Shown here: piece after piece, positions 36,701 through 51,700 of the stretch
How the letters are laid out: each line of letters starts with the position of its first letter
How positions within the stretch are numbered: position 1 is the stretch's first letter
From: Owenia fusiformis
Lineage: Eukaryota > Annelida > Polychaeta > Sabellida > Oweniidae
DNA: 64,000 nt
Direction of reading: 5' to 3'
Assembly (NCBI GenBank): GCA_903813345.2
Contig: CAIIXF020000002.1
Span: forward strand, 27,533,223-27,597,222
The notes under the pieces: generated by a model
What the model was told of the DNA's origin: nothing
The model's database searches: none
What the model saw: the letters and a program-made list of their open reading frames with translations, nothing else
Position numbers and translations under genes: made by a program

Positions 36701-39700
36701 GGGGTATGTATATTTTGATTGATTGCTTTTTTATTGATATAGAAATCGGTATGGTAACTGGAATACAGAAATTGTTATCTTCGTTAAACCAAGTTTAATC
36801 ACATTTGGATTACTTACATCTTTGATTACCATGGTATAAAGTTTTCATATGATCATCGTAATTGATTGAAAATCAAACTGGTAAACGAGTATGGAATACT
36901 TGAGAGACGGATACATCTATTACATCTATCACATGTTTGACGTTATGATACCTGAGTGACAAATATATCACTTTTCTGATTAAAACAAATCATGTTCAAA
37001 ATGAGTGGATAACGAATCGCCTCATAGAGCCGTGTCATGTTTTGTTATTTGTTTATGTCAGCACAGAATATTAAAGAGATTTTCGAGAATAAATGATGAC
37101 AGTGCTGTTATTCCTTGAATTATTAATGAAGTTGTTAGACTTTAAAAAATAGATGTGACAAGGGATGATTTAGATCCTTTAAGTTAATATTATCTTTGTT
37201 GAATGATACAGTGTTTCACTATCCACTTTTTTTCGGATCAAGATGGAGTTTTGCCCAGTTGGTTTCTTAAAGAAAGCAAGCACAAAACATTTTAGCTAAA
37301 TCCTTTGAAATTTAAACCTCCCCCTACCACATGTTCTCATGCCAATTCACTACCGTGTTCATAGATGTCTAAAAATTGCAGAAAGTGTCATTTTCATCAT
37401 GTCGATTGATTACAAAATTACTTTTGAAATAAATACAATTTAACAAAAATACAATACACAATAAATAGTTGAATATTTCATCATAAATATATAATTATTT
37501 ATTTGGATGTACATGTACAGGATACACAAATTATCTCATACACCATAAAGCACTCTTTCCTAACAATCTTATAACTGTGATGAAAAATATAATCTCTGGA
37601 TCAGTAATCTCTGTGCTTTATATATATTTTTGTACAATGTTATATATATATTTCTTATATTTGCTATAGCTTTTAAAAAACTTAACAGGCGTTTTAGGAC
37701 AGTTTCTCTCAACAGGCATAAGAAGTGCAAGCAATAGGCAAAATCTATATTGGAAATTTTAATTTTAGCAAAGAAACAGTTGTTATATAAAACAGAGGAA
37801 TTTGTTAAAAAAACAACCACAGAAAGTTTGCCGCTGCCTGCTTCTTTGATAACACCCCCGATTATAGGATTAACTAGAAAAATGCACAATTGTGAAATAC
37901 AGTAAAGGTGATACAGAATACCTGTACAGTAAAACCTGTAAAGTGAAACATTTCTGAAAGTTATATAAAATGTACATATGTAAGTGGAACACCTAAGTGG
38001 AACCAAAAGTATTTCACTTACACAGGTTCTACTGTACATGCTCTGCAATAACATACTCATATGCTCATCACAGTGTAAAAAATGGTTATGGTAAACTATT
38101 GAACTCACTGAAAAAATTAAGTATTTGTGCTTGAAAAGTATAATCATATCGTGAAACTCTTCAAATGCACGAACTTGTTTATCACGATTCAACACTAGTT
38201 ATCTGTTTATATCAAAAATCAATAGGTTTGTTTATCATTTGAATTTATCAACTATTTATATCATTGTTTTGTCAATAAAATTATTAAATAGTGTTTAGTC
38301 AGAAAATTGCTGAGTCAATACAAAGGCAGTCTAGTCTCATATGAATCATAGTTTAAGAATCAATTTATGTTTAACGTTTAAATTCATTTTCATTATGTCA
38401 CCACCAGATTTGTTGAGATATTTTTATAATCTCCGACCTTTTGTGTCTGTGGTTGGTGTTTGGTGGTAGGGGTTTGGCATCTAAAAAATGGCAGGTGGTG
38501 ACATTTTGCATGTTACTGACTTGTTTAACATTGACATCATTGCACATTGTGTTCAATTGTATCAAATTGCCGTATAAGCACCTTTATACGTATAATGTTC
38601 AATGAATGTTGTGTCTATACAAACACATAATTTCAATTTCCATATATATAAATTATGCCTATAGGATTTTTACAATCAGAAGTACATAGCATTCATTATA
38701 ACATTGTGTATTCTTTATTATAACCAATATAGATGCTTAGTAGGCCAATACTGGCCAGCCCTAAGCAGTCCAAGATATGAAGAATTTTTAGATAATTTGA
38801 AGTAATTTTCTGTATTTTATGTAATAAATAAATAAATAGATAAATATATGAATGTCTACACTTCGAGATATGCTGTATTTCTATATACATGATATACAGA
38901 TTGGCCCTTGTTAACAAAAAATGGTCAGAATAAGGCAATTATTTATCGATAATAGTGTCTCAGTGTCATTGTTGCTTTTCAAAATGAAATCAAAAGATCA
39001 ATATCAATTTGATTTAAAAATAATATGCTTGATTTTTCTGTGCCAGGGGCCATGTTTAAATTTGTTCAATCAGATCTTACTGAGTCTCTAGGATGCCCTT
39101 GTTTGTTCCGTCATCATCTTAGTTTGCACGGAGATGCGTCGCACATCTCCAACTTTATTCCGTTTCCAGAAACATAAAATTTTCCTAAAATTCTCTCTAA
39201 ATCGGGAGCTCATCAGGGCATAAAGAAAAGGATTTAAGGATGAATTTAACCAAAGCAAAAAGTTTGACGCTTCGTAAATATCCTCATTAACGCAAGAATC
39301 GCAGATTGCTTTAATAATTGTCATCAAAGTATACGGTGACCAACAGACAAAGTACACAACAACTAGAATCGCAAGAGATTTTGCAGCTTTGCGATCACGT
39401 GACAGTTTCCTCTGTATCTGCTCATCCGGTTTAGATTGATCGACCTTCCCCGATATAACGGCCAGATTAGACTGTTTTGAAATCATGTTTTTTGTGCGTT
39501 CATGAATACTAAGATACACACGAATGTTAAAGAATGACACGAGAATGACAGGAACTCCAAACTCTATAATTGCAGTAATCAATGTCACGGTTGAATCATA
39601 TACAAATTCAGTATCACAATCCATATCCTCCACGACGGATGGTTGACCGAAGTTGTAAAACACTAGCCAAGGAGTATAGAGAATGAACGCCAGAAACCAT

Positions 39701-42700
39701 GAGATGCCAATCAGGACTTTAGCTTTGATGGGTGTTTGTTTAACGTTATATTGGGCCCCTTGTGATACTAACAAAAAGCGGTCGTAACTGATAAGAATGA
39801 TCATAAGGGATGATTCTGCACATATCGTATAGTCCACCACCAGCCAAAAGGTGCAAAAGGGTCGTCCAAATGTCCATGTGTAGTATTCTATCGTATAATG
39901 CACATAAAATGGTAGGCTGACAATACCGACCAAACAGTCAGCAACAGCTAAATTGAATATATAATAGTTCTGCACAATTCTCAGTTGTTTATCTCTCCAA
40001 AAAGCAGCAATTGTTAATAAATTTCCACAGACGTCAACTACGATCATTGTACCAAGGAGAATTCCCATGACTGCTTTGAGTCCGTCAGAGAAACCTTCAT
40101 CATCTTCTTCTTCGATGACTGTTGAGTTAAGCCCATAACTAGTCATAGTTGTAGCCATTTTGAACAGATTTCTATCACCTCAGGAGTTATCCGTGTTCAA
40201 TTATTTTTTTATTTACAAGTTTCAGGTTAAAACTACAATGTGTGTGTTTTTATGTTTTTTCTCTGTATGTTTGTTTATAAATTGCGCTTCACTAGATTAA
40301 TCCCTATTTGTTCTTTGCTTTAGTCTATTCAGTCTATGTTTGAAATATCATCTAGATTAGTGTCCGCAGTTTCTTAATTGTCAACTTCTGTGCATTGCTC
40401 ATGCTGCAATATTTCAAGTCCTTTGATGCTGAGCCCTCAAACAAATGAAATCTCCGATATTATTACCGTCCTTATAAGCCATCCTTTTCCTGAAATATAG
40501 AACATAAGTTTTAATTAAAATAATCTATGAGTAAATAAGATCCTTTATACAGTTATAAGAATAATACATTCAATTCATAGTGTGAAAAACATCTTCAGTT
40601 TCAGTAAATTAATTTATTTTGTAGCCTTATTTTTCTGTGTTTTTTTCGTTTCGATCGCCAAATATACAAATACCAACCTACGTCATGGACGCAAATGAAC
40701 AATTATCCAATTCATTGAAGAATGCTTTGAATCCTCTCGTATTAATCCTCACGCTTAGAAATTATTCAATATGTGTATTCACTTAATTACCTTAATTAAT
40801 AATTTGTAGATTCTGAAGATGTATAATGTCCCACTTACAAAATTTTCCCCTTGTGATCCTGTCATATTCTATGGCAAATAATCATTATTACCGATAGTTT
40901 TTATAACATAAAAGATATGAGCCTGTATTTTTATTGGTTGCTATGTCGATGTAGAACAGAATGATTTCAATGACATTCACGCTTATTCGGAATGTTCAAC
41001 AGTAGAAGTGATAGAATGCAAATTGTCTTTCGGCACAATTCTTCGATACAATTTCAGCTAATTTGATAAATGATAAAATGTTAGTGATTAATCAAAAGGA
41101 TGTTCGGGATAGTGCTTTTCTTATTTTTAGTATTAACAATAATAATATCTAATATCCTAAGGTATTTTAAGAATGATAGCAGGATATGTTTTTGAAGGAA
41201 AAGTAATTTGCGGTTTTTCACGACAATATAAATTCTATCCAAATATTTTATCATGATTAACTAATAAGTGTCTCGGTCTCGGGGAAACTAATTACTTTTT
41301 TTTAATTTTCAAAACAATCTTTAGATAATGTGTCAGTTCGAGAGAAAAAATATAATACTGCATGGTGGATCACCTCTAAAAGGGCTAACCATTACAGCGT
41401 ATTCTAATTAGTGTCCCGTTTTATTTGCTAAATCATCTGTATGCTAGTAATATTTTGTAATTCATCTGAAGTAAATGAGACGTGATGCCCTTCTATGTAT
41501 CATTAAATAAGAAAATTATGACATGAAGTTATTTGCACAGGTTCTATGTACACATCCAGATGAGAGTAATTTACTTACAAAATGACATCACCTATTCTAA
41601 ATTTACCTTCAAGTATGAAGCCTAATGGAATAAAACTGTATGACAATATGAAAGACATGCTCTCTCTTTTAAGTGATATAATTAAACGTGAAATAAAATG
41701 TATATTTGTCCGGGATATTTGCATATCAATTATCAGTGCAAATCTGAGATGGTAGTACTATGGTTATTCTTGGTCCAACAGTATTTCACTTCTTTCCTTT
41801 CCTTTTCTTTTTTTCTTTTCTTGAATTGAGGGAATTTAAAGTGAAGCCCTTTGAATGAAGGGTATACAACTGGTAAATCAAGACTCAGAATTCTATCATA
41901 TCCAAGATTTATGTAATCATTTTATCCATAAAATACAATGCCACTAACTAAACTTTATCAATAAGAATAATAATATTATAATTATCTTAAAATTAACTTG
42001 AGCCCCAAATGCGAAAAGAACTAACAAAGAAATATCACAATAATCGCCTATCACTGGCGGATTAGGGCCCAGGAGCCTGACCCCCCCCCAAAAAAAACAA
42101 ACATTTGGGCCCAAAAATTAATGGACCTTTTGGGCATTACTGGGGCTTTCTGGACCTTATTTTTAATTTTAGGCCAAATTTTCAATTTTAGGCCAAATAT
42201 TTAGTCATATTTGAAATTTGGCCCCCCTTGTTAGTTTCCAAATCCACCTTGACCTCACCAATAAGATCAAAAAGTTTTCTATCTTTGAGTAAAAGTCTTG
42301 ATTATGAAACTAATCAATCTAAGAATCACAGTATAAGCCTCCCAGTATAGACTCAACCTTAAGGTGTTTTTTATTAAGGTGTTATAGCACTATATATTAA
42401 TTTGTTGTTTTATTTTGACTTTGGGCAATGCTAGACACCAGAGAGAGAGAGTTGAGACAATATCCAGGGTCAATGTTATCTTCTGCTTTCAACCAATTAT
42501 TAACAATTTGTCTTAAATGTTCAGTTGTTCTTTTTATATATTATATTAAAAGACATATTATTTTTGTAATTTTTTTGTTGCATTGCTTTAATAGCCTTCA
42601 AAGATAAATGTGGGGGATAGTGAACTGTAGGCCCCATTTGTTTATTTATTTTTTAATTGATGTCATCCAAAAGTTTCCTCTTTCCGCTGAAGAGGCCTGT

Positions 42701-45700
42701 GTTAGGAGGACGAGGATGTGTAGTAATCATGTTTCACTTAAAAATGAAATATCAGATACATTCTGATACTCAAAGCATCTCCCTCTGTTGCATCGCAGAT
42801 CCAGAAGGATAGAGATGGAGAGGGCGTGGCTTACCACGATGTATCAGATATAGAATCTGTACTTCAAGGCCATAAAATTGATATTTTTTGAAAGGGTTCC
42901 TTCCAATGCCATATGAGAAAGTTAATTATGACCGCTTCATCTAATCTTCAATAAGACTAGTTACCCAATAGGTTTAAACTTGTCAAACGTGACAAATAGA
43001 TCATTAATTTTGTCTTTGAGAAGAAAGACTGATGGTGCCAGTAATATTATATAATCAGCTGAGAAATTAATATCAAATTGTTAAGAAGAGATTAATTTTG
43101 TTTGAACGATCTATGCGCAGCTCATTATTTTGATATAAGGTGATCATTATCATGAAATATGATTATACTCTCGCCTAAAACCTTATATTTGTTTGGATTA
43201 TTTCACAAAATATCTCTCTTATATTCAAATAAACTGCCTCATTTTTGGGGATTTCTTTACAATTTAGAATATTTATTTCATGTTTGTTAACTTCATTTAT
43301 TTCTAAATACTCTCCTTTGAACCATTTTCTTCATTTTAAAAAATGACCTTCCTAAAATTTTATGACACATTTAATACATCAACGAAGCAGAAAATGATGT
43401 AAAAGAGAAAGTGAGCATGCAACTTAAGCCCATAGATGTTCAATGAGGGATGCATTCAATTAATAAGGGAAGAATATTGTTTCTTAGTTGCAAAGAATTC
43501 TGTTGTAGTGGTCCCCATCCTTGGTCCAAGGGTGTTTCAATGCTTTAGTAATGAAGTCCAATATTGATGGATGAATGGGGCCATGTAATCCTGGGTTGTT
43601 AGATCTAGATCCATACATCATCCTTGGTCCAAGGATATTTCATTTCATTCCACCCCCGTGCTGAATTGAAAAATAAATGAAGTCCTTTGAATGATGGATG
43701 TCCATACATGGGTTATCACCTCTTGTCAAGATGCATGTATTCAACAAAACGTAAGCACCAAGACGGCCAGGGGAGATAACGCATTTACTTAATTCCTTGC
43801 TCACCTTGTATTGTCTTGAGATCAATGACATTCCTTTTTTTATCCCAAGTTCAATGCTGATAAATGTTTAATGATTTTCCAACGTCCTGCAAGTTTGTTT
43901 AGTTTAAATCAAAAGGTGAAATGTTTTCATAGGGGATGTTTTTGTCATTTGGGATTTTATATATTACCCTATCACACACATGAACTAATTGAACAAGGCT
44001 TTGAGTGGAAACAAAGTAAGATTGATGAGAAGCATCAATTCAGAATGGATTACCCGATTATAAATTATGAACATGGTCACGCCATTTTTCACAAATTTTC
44101 TTCTTAAAATTTCAATAAACTGACTGACTGCATTTTATGTATCTTAGATTGTAAACTGTATCTCAGGCTTAGTTTTTAATCCTTGCTTGTTCATGTTTTT
44201 CCATTCTTTTTCTTTATTCCATAACATGACTTTCATGACATTTTTTACATTGGGCATGTGATTTTTGCCAATATTTTAATATACATGTATAGATGAAACA
44301 GTGAAGAATAATAGAGATAAATGTGAAATTGAAACTCCAAATAAATAAACATGTATATTTATTGTAAAAATATCTGTGGAATTGATTGAGGAATGCATGA
44401 AACATTGATGTCTACAAATTAAATGAAATCAACTGGTATCTGAAATCATGTGAAAAAGTCATTAGTTGATTCAGTTAAAGGAGGACGCTAATGCCTCAAA
44501 ACATCAATTCCCAAAATGAAATACTAAAAGCTGTTTATGTGTTAGTAGATTTAACTCATGATCATATTTAAATTACCCAAATGTGAGAAGGTAGTTACCA
44601 GTTTCACCACCAGGTGGCTGATTCGGGTCAATTAACAGGGCAGGTATTATAAGAAAGTTCCCTTAAACTTGAATATTATCAATTTAAGTGGCTCAATTTT
44701 CATATAACCCTTATGTATCTAATACTTATACTAATGAAAATATGTCCAGTAAAGCAAAATATTATCTGTCCACTAAAAGAAAAGATATTTCATTTTTTGT
44801 GATTTTATAGCATGGGGTCTATGGGGAATCTCCCCGAGCTAGAAGTCACATTTTCAAAGAAAATAATTTTTCAAAGTTGATAAACACTTTTTAAAACCAC
44901 ATTTCTAGATGTAATTTTACATGTAGATTTCAAATATGATATTACTTTGACTGAATTTTGAATTTTTAATGACGTAAATCAAGATTATTTCTACTCGCAT
45001 CTGGGTTATTGACTCCTGCCATGAATCCCATGATCATATTAAAGACTCTTGTTAGTGTTAAGGTTAAAAAATCTTCGCCAAACTTTGACTGCAAGCCAAA
45101 AATTGTTACCCTTTATGGAAATGGTAATGCTGTCCAGCTCAATAGAATATTCTTAGGAATTTTGCCAAACTATCAAGAATTGTGGAATATTGAAGTTACT
45201 TTTTAGGGGAAGAGAGTAAACGGCAATTTCAATTGCTAAAGATTGTTTAAAATTAAGGTGAATTAGGCAACTCTTTATTTTCAAATTTGTTATATTGGGG
45301 AACTTGAATTGTTTTACAACAACTTTTAACAATTTGAGCACCGACCTTTAAGAAATAATTATAGTACAATTCTAGTAATAATATCGTAATAAAAAATGGG
45401 TATTACTAACAATTTCACCACAGGAGAAAATAAACTGTAGGAAATTACAGTAATAACAATGCTAGGAATCTCTGACAGCAATTGTTCTTCTAAAGTTCAA
45501 ACTACAAGCATAATGATAGAGCCCTTGATTTCTATCTTCGGAAATACATTATGAGTCAAGATGAACTATCAAAGTAAAATAAAAGATATTATTTATTGGA
45601 TATACATGAATAGCTGAATTATTTGCTATGGTTGGGTAAATTTGCTATTTTAGTAAATGATATGTTTGAAAGAGGGGTTTATCTCAGTATTTCATTTTTT

Positions 45701-48700
45701 AGTGTAGGAAATCATGAATATGTTGCGATCATATATTATAGTGGGGGGTATCGTAAAAGAGTGTTTATTGGTTTTGCGCATGAGAACTATGATCGAATGC
45801 TATTGATCACTGATTTGGGTAAATAATGAAGTGAGTACTCAATTATCGCCCACCTAATTTTTTCTCATAATTATAATAATTCAATGCCATTACTGCCGTC
45901 ATGATAAAAAATGTGACATGTCACTTATTAGCCATGAGATTTTTTTGTGAAAGGGAGTATCAGAATGCGATCCATTGATCTCCCCAGGATTTTTTCCCAA
46001 GTGGGTGCAAAATTCTCATTTTCACAATTCACACTGAAATTGGTTAAAATATGCCCGTTTTTCATGATTTTTTTCATTTTCAAGTGGGTGCAAATGGATT
46101 TTCAGGTGGGTGCAAGACTATTTTTAAAATCTCAGGTGGGTGCTGCGTCCACTTGCTTTAATGCTGGGGAGATCACTGCATTCCTTCATGTTACATAATA
46201 AATTAAGACATTGATTTAAAATGTGATAAATTGAGTGCTTATTGGTGAGTGGCTGATGATAATGGCGATCATAGTACTTCTAAAACCCTAGATTCAGTAT
46301 GAAAACTCCTCTGTATAGTCTTGGAACAAGCCATTGTGACCCGTAGGAGTTGGAAGGGTCCTGTGACCTGATGTAAATGTAAGATTATCTCTTGAATCAG
46401 TCCTCTTGATCCCATCAGGTGCCCCATAGTTTGTTATTTCAACTTTACACTGTGTCATGTTTTATGAAGATGAAAAGGATGTTGCTTGACATTAATAGTC
46501 TTGATTCAGATCCTGTATACTTGTACATTGATTTATCTTCAACTTCAAATAATGCGAGATTTGCGTGGCAAATGTTAACTATATACAGGTATGTAACAGT
46601 TGTTGCAGCTGCCCATGTTCAATGCAAGCAACAAAAAATGGTGGTAATGATAACACATGACCACTACTTGGTTTTGATGAGATGTATATAATGTTTAAAC
46701 CTGATAGGTCAATATGGATTTACATGTACATGTAAGATACAAATCTCATATTGTTAAAGTTTATGTAGTATAATTTGTAGCATCAAGATTTTTCTACGGG
46801 AGTCCACAAGAAAATATTTCAGCAGAAAATACACAATTGTTAGCAATTATTATGTTGATCGATAGACAAAACATAAAAGTTTTGAATGACAGCATGGGGA
46901 AAAGCACACGTAGAAGTGACTTGCAGCTTATAATTCCATTACTTGAGAAAAATGGTGCGATTATATACTGTATTGATATCTTATTTCATGGCTTATATTG
47001 TCATTGTTTTTATTGTGTGTTAATACCTCTAGGAAATGAGGACGTGATGTTTGTTTATTCGCAGTTTGCTTTCTGTTTGCCTACAGCAAGAGTTGGCCCT
47101 TTAGAATAATAATGCAATTTTCGTTAATCAATTCTAATGTTTTGGACATCAAAATATTGATTTTGATTTACAATTTTCATTAAATCTTGTTACATTATTT
47201 TAGCCAGATTCTCTCCATATTTGCCCAAAGGTTATTTCACTTTTCTCATATGAGGCGCAACAGAATTGAAGCCTGATATTGAAAGATGACTTCTTTCCGT
47301 ACTGACTTATATCATAACAACACAATCCAAGTGAGAAAGTTTGTATTACCTGACTACCTGTTCATTCAATTTACCTGAAATTCATTCAATTTACCTGAAG
47401 TTCATTCAATATACCTGAAGTTCATTCAATTTACCTGAAGTTCATTCAATATACCTGAAGTTCATTCAATTTACCTGAAGTTCATTCAATATACCTGAAG
47501 TTCATTCAATTTACCTGAAGTTCATTCAATTTACCTGAAGTTCATTCAATATACCTGAAGTTCATTCAATTTACCTGAAGTTCATTCAATATACCTGAAG
47601 TTCATTCAATTTACCTGAAGTTCATTCAATTTACCTGAAGTTCATTCAATATTCCTGAAGTTCATTCAATTTAAATAGGCATCCTTTGAGATCCAAATAA
47701 AGTAAACTCAGATCTGCTACATTGATTCCATTTTGTGCATTTTTTTTTTTTTTTTTTTATAAATTTTATTGTTCTCATTCTCAGCCAATTTGACCTCACA
47801 ATACCATAAATCCCTTCACTGTGATAATTCACTCAGTAAAATCATATGTTTTACTCAATAATTTTTATTGTATAGTTTTTATCTATTAATAATGTCAGTC
47901 TGGTTTGTGCTTTGGTCATACTAAATCTTCTCTCTACCTGTGTCTCCATTCCAACTTATCTTTCTCTTAAATTTGTTTGAACTGTCTCACGAGTTCTAAC
48001 ATTTTCTACAATTTGCTGTTTACTGTATTTTTATAATTCATGTATTTCTAACTAAACGCAACTGTTTCCAGACTGTTATGGATTTTAAAACACGACGATC
48101 ATAACATTTTTCTCACGGGTCAATTCCATATAATAAAGCAATGGAATCAAAAAATCAATTGTTAAAAAAATTCAGGGAAAAATGGTCTAATCTCAGAGTA
48201 AGTTATACATTGCATCTATTTTTTTTACATATCTTAAAAAACCTTGAGTTTTTAATGAATTTTAAATGTTTTGTTCGGGTTTGCATTCCTAGATAGAATC
48301 TAGACAATTGATAAGTTAAGCTGATTGCTGAACAAATACAGCTTGTAGTAATATTTCTCAGTAAAATCTCATAAATGCACGCATTCCTGTTTGCAGATCA
48401 ATGTTTCAATTCATTGCACAGAATGTTATATGACGATAAAGACATATGTGGGTTGTAAATCTTCATTAACGATATATTATGAAAAAATGACTTCAGTCAA
48501 GATCTATCAACATCTCATACAGTGTAGAATTTCTGACTGCCATCCCTAACCCTGCACCTCACCTCAGCTCCCCCTCCCTAACCCTGCACCTCACCTCCCC
48601 CTCCCTAACCCTGCACCTCACCCTCCCTAACCCTACACCTCACCCTCCCTAACCCTGCACCTCTGCACCTCACCCTCCCTAACCCTGCACCTCACCCTCC

Positions 48701-51700
48701 CTAACCCTGCACCTCTGACCTTCCCTCCCTAACCCTGCACCTCACTTCCCCCTCCCTCCATAACCTCAATGGGTCTTTTATAACCTTATTATTATAAGAC
48801 TCATCAATTGCTCTTTTTCATGGATTGACCCACCTTTTTGTGTTTAAAATAAACACTTCATTAATGTGTCAACCTTCCCGCCTTAAGTTTCATATTTCTC
48901 ATAAACACTTTATTAACATGACAGTCTTATATTATTTCCCTACCTGGATTTGTTATAAACAAGTATTTGATTGACAAGAACAACTAATAATGATGATTTT
49001 AAATGCAAGTCTAACACTCCCACAATGCTTATGGTTCATTTGCCCTTCCTAATTCTAAATGGAAAGTACCGTTCCCTCATTTCTCAAGTTAAATTTCAAT
49101 TTACAGTACTGGAAATCATTTGCAATTATATTATGCAGTTCCATTATTTGGTTGAATTATCTCTATGAAAACATTTTCTTCATAAATGTATGCCATATTG
49201 TGAAATACTAATTACATAAGTATTATGGTATATACTGTCAATCATGTTAAATTCATACAGTAAGTTTTGTTTGATATTTTTTATGTTTCAAAGTACAACA
49301 GTTGATTTTGAATAAAGTTCTTATTACTGAGCAGTAAGAAAATTAAAAATACAAAAATTTGAAGAATATCTTTGAAAAATATACAAATAGTAAACAAATA
49401 AAATACGAGACCATTCAAATGTAAAAATAATTCTTGCTTCAGAATGAAAATATATAAATAAATAACAATTTTTTAAATGCATGAACACTAAATAAGTAGG
49501 TAAGTTATTGACCCAAGATGACCATGCAACTATACTGGAAATGTCTTCTGAACAATGCAACGATTTTCTTGTCACAATTTACATCATTAATTAACCTTCC
49601 AAATTATTTCATTTTTTAATTGTCTTTAATTTGTGGCTCTTGGATAATAATTATGCCATGGTTATACTCATTTAAGGTATTTTGATTCATTCTTTTAATT
49701 AATTGCGCCATTTCTCTCCTCTCCACTCATTTCCTATATAAAAGTGATTGTCGCATGATGTTTCATTTAAGGGTCATTGAAACGAGGTGGACACGGAGGA
49801 AGGAACATGAATACACTTGTCTTTTAAAGATTATTATTATTTTGTCATATATTAACGAAATATAATGTAATTTATTTTCTTTTTCCCAATTAAAAGTTGT
49901 TTTCCGTTCCGATAGTGCTTGAATCCAATAATTATTGTATGTAGACGATCTCATAGATTTCTATTTATTAAGCATTAAGTTTTATAAAGCGTGAAGTTAT
50001 GTTTGTTCACATTTTACAATTTATACAAAGCTTGTTTGCCTCAAGTCAGTCTGATGTTCATGTTGCTCTTGGATCCTCTGATCAAATGAGCATATCGCTA
50101 TTTTATTTATTCCAGTTTGACTTGCATTTTAATCGCTATTTGAAAAAGTGCTTTATTTTCAATGTCTGCTGCTGGGTGGCTGGATGGACAGGCGCCACAA
50201 AAATCTTATAAGTGCTCGTCAGTTTACCTTGAAATTTTTACAGCAGTATCTGCATTCATTTTTGGGTTAATTACATGGTGGCCATTTTGCTCTTTACGGA
50301 GCGTTATTTATCACGGTGTATCTTGTTTTATTTGCACTAATAAAATATTACGAGATATAACAGTTTAAGAGTATCCATTTTATGTAATAAGAAACGATGT
50401 CAGTAAACTGCAAATCCCGGCCATATGAGTAATACCAGTATGAGGTGTTAAGTGACACATTTGACACATTTGACACATTAATAGCACAATAATCTGAGTA
50501 TGATCTTCTAATCTGAGAAGACGCTTATTGTTAAACAGTTAATCATAATAGATGGATTATCACATTCACTGTATAATAAACCACTATCGTTTGTCTGCAT
50601 CATCAAATTATACAAGAATGTTATGTAAATTTAACAATGAGATTTCCTATTTATAGAAGTTCTTTTTAGAATACTTGAATTAATAAAGAATCTTGTTATA
50701 TTATGGATTTCACAATTTGCTGATCTCATGCATAATTCATGAGTTATATTCCATAAACAATATATCAATTGTGTAATCATGTTATTGCAAGCAGAAACTT
50801 GAAAAAATTCAAGATTTCATCAGGATATGTCATTCTGATACGCACATCTCTGTTCTACATATATATCTCTGAGAAACTGTCATGCGATATCATCATGGGA
50901 TATGAAGCAGTTAACCTCAGTATAGAGGTTAGTTCTAAAGTAACGTCTGAATAGTTATGATGATTAAATTGTTCAGCAACCCCACCCCACTGCCACTTGG
51001 GTCAGCTTGGGTCATAAATCAATTCAAACCAACCACGCTGACATTTCCTGAACCAATCAGTGAACAGAAAGAAACTCATTTAAATAATATTTAATGTTGG
51101 TCAATACTAGGTAAACAATGACTTCAAAGGAAATTACCATATATGGAAAATCATTCTCCTCCTTTCGACAACAAGCTTTTGTTGGCTCAGCAACTTCTCA
51201 AGGTTTCTCTTAAGCTTCAAAAGTGAAGATGAATTGCTCTTTTAAGGAGCTAAGTCAAACAGACGCCAAGGGTATCCTTTATTATGGCACCACCATAGAA
51301 GGCTAAAAGCAGATAATCCCTGTAATGTATTATCTCTCATACATTCTTTACTCTTCAAATATTATCATTGTATTAGATTATCAATTACTATACTGCTGTT
51401 TATGTGTCAGTACGATGGAATGAAAGTGTAGTTCCTGATTTTTTTCTTTTTTCGATTAAAATCAAAACTTTCATGGCATTTCTAATTCTAATTATATTTG
51501 TGCATACTTGTACTTTCAAATCAGTGTATTCCTTCAATCATGAAGTACCCGATGGATCAAGATGGTTTTTTGAGCATGCATTAAATGTCTCTACATTATG
51601 AGGGTGAGCTGTTTTTTCATCAAAATACCATTATGGAAACTGCCATTTTTCTGGACTTATGCTCATATCGATTTCAATTTGTTCCAAACTGGTATAATTT

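Larger units (their letters stand above)
31958..39087. other. gene-free stretch between multi-DSL gene and second GPCR
   Basis: Mostly AT-rich DNA without recognisable genes. It holds a foldback relative (35005-35354), an AAAT microsatellite (35987-36040), a MITE (37927-38034), and a dispersed repeat copy (38396-38512). A 208-codon open frame on the - strand (37569-38195) has no family resemblance and contains the MITE. Confidence 0.55.

Noticed and set aside
48541-48745. A chromosome end
   Set aside because: Normal sequence continues on both sides and the unit is only partly the telomere hexamer.
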